From Thermoguttaceae bacterium (lineage in GTDB: Bacteria > Planctomycetota > Planctomycetia > Pirellulales > Thermoguttaceae): a stretch of 6,808 nt of DNA. The DNA lies in contig JANLFZ010000005.1 in the NCBI GenBank assembly GCA_024653385.1, positions 2,312-9,119 on the forward strand. The letters are read 5' to 3'. A program made the position numbers and the translations under genes. Of this stretch, positions 6,237-6,808 are shown piece after piece. Each line of letters starts with the position of its first letter. The stretch's first letter is position 1. Below the pieces are notes generated by a model. The model made no database searches. It worked only from the letters and a program-made list of their open reading frames with translations, and was not told the DNA's origin.

Positions 6237-6808
6237 TCAGGGCTCCAGCGGCCCGCCGCGCGGCAGCATGTTTTCAAGCGGGCAACCCTCGCACCGCGGC
6301 GACTTGCCGCAGTGCTCCTTGCCCACCCGCACCAAGAGGGCGTGATACTCGTTGTAGAGCGCCACGTCGGCGGGCAAACCGCTCTCGAAGTGCTCCTGAA
6401 GATCGTCGTAGGTCGCGTCGAAGGCAACCCAACCGTGGCGCGCGAAGACCCGGTACGTGTAGGTGTCGACCACGAACGTCGGCAGATTGCCGGCGTAGAG
6501 GAGGATCGAATCGGCGGTTTCCGGGCCGACCCCATGGACCGAAAGCAACTGCTCGCGAAGCGCCGCAAGCGGCGTCCGGAACATCGCCTCGAGCGAGCCG
6601 CCGTAGCGCTCGACGACCAGCTTCAAGAGATTCCGCAACCGTCGGGCCTTGACCCGGTAATACCCCGCCGGCCGGATCAACTCCTCCAGTTCCTCGGCCG
6701 GCACGGCGTACAAGGCCCGAGGGTCCAATAGGTCGGCCTGCCGCAAGTTGTCGATGGCCTTGCGCACGTTCTGCCACGCGGTGTTCTGCACGAGCACCGC
6801 GCCGACGA
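6237..6808 (-). CDS. HhH-GPD DNA glycosylase, endonuclease III superfamily (5' end outside window)
   Basis: The last 190 or so residues of a base-excision-repair glycosylase are present; the start lies beyond 6808. The visible part opens with VGAVLVQNTAWQNVRKAI, the typical first helix of this superfamily. A GTG at 6797 is in frame but cuts this motif, so it is not the start. Counting from that GTG, the helix-hairpin-helix is LLSVHGVGPETADSILLYA (84-102) and the catalytic Asp is Asp111 in FVVDTYTYRVF. Glu93 stands where bifunctional endonuclease III has its catalytic Lys. The enzyme is therefore probably a monofunctional glycosylase, for example for alkylated purines like MagIII (inference). 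The C-terminal cluster loop has Cys163, Cys169 and Cys172, but Leu178 replaces the fourth Fe-S cysteine. It is the first gene of a unit with rarA downstream. Confidence 0.88.
   Translation of the reverse strand, partial: VGAVLVQNTAWQNVRKAIDNLRQADLLDPRALYAVPAEELEELIRPAGYYRVKARRLRNLLKLVVERYGGSLEAMFRTPLAALREQLLSVHGVGPETADSILLYAGNLPTFVVDTYTYRVFARHGWVAFDATYDDLQEHFESGLPADVALYNEYHALLVRVGKEHCGKSPRCEGCPLENMLPRGGPLEP

Noticed and set aside
5054..6652. Plus-strand open frame of 532 codons opposite rarA and the glycosylase
   Set aside because: It overlaps two well-supported minus-strand genes, and its translation shows no domain motif.

Overview
The window is GC-rich DNA that looks like a bacterial chromosome. 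A planctomycete, perhaps of the Pirellula type, is my best guess. The reasons are a Tat-exported aldo/keto reductase, a MoeA fused to a molybdate-binding-protein-like domain, long spurious open frames opposite the real genes, and a hairpin-rich intergenic repeat. This assignment is inference; no marker gene in the window proves it.

Layout from left to right. (1) Positions 30-3192, minus strand: two moeA-family genes in tandem, one base apart. The upstream gene (1939-3192) is a stand-alone MoeA. The downstream gene (30-1937) is a MoeA with a C-terminal periplasmic-binding-protein-like domain. Both belong to the last step of molybdenum cofactor (Moco) synthesis, insertion of molybdate into adenylylated molybdopterin. 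Their substrate-loop motifs differ (RPSSP in the first, KPGKP in the second), so they are probably not redundant. (2) Positions 3193-3425: a divergent intergenic region with a -10-like box for the moeA pair, a small hairpin and a strong ribosome binding site for the next gene. (3) Positions 3426-4484, plus strand: an aldo/keto reductase with a Tat signal peptide. (4) Positions 4485-4906: a 422-base gap between two convergent genes, almost filled by a MITE-like element. It has 27-28 bp inverted ends with one mismatch, flanking TA dinucleotides and several strong hairpins. (5) Positions 4907-6808, minus strand: rarA (AAA+ ATPase acting at stalled replication forks), preceded four bases upstream by an HhH-GPD DNA glycosylase of the endonuclease III superfamily. 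The glycosylase runs off the right edge. These two look like a small DNA-repair operon.

The functions are therefore cofactor synthesis, a periplasmic oxidoreductase and DNA repair, with no clear link between the two minus-strand units. I see no new defence or mobile system encoded by proteins here. The most unusual structure is the intergenic element at 4524-4876. It repeats one 15-base motif three times and places hairpins with different stems but related loops just inside each end.
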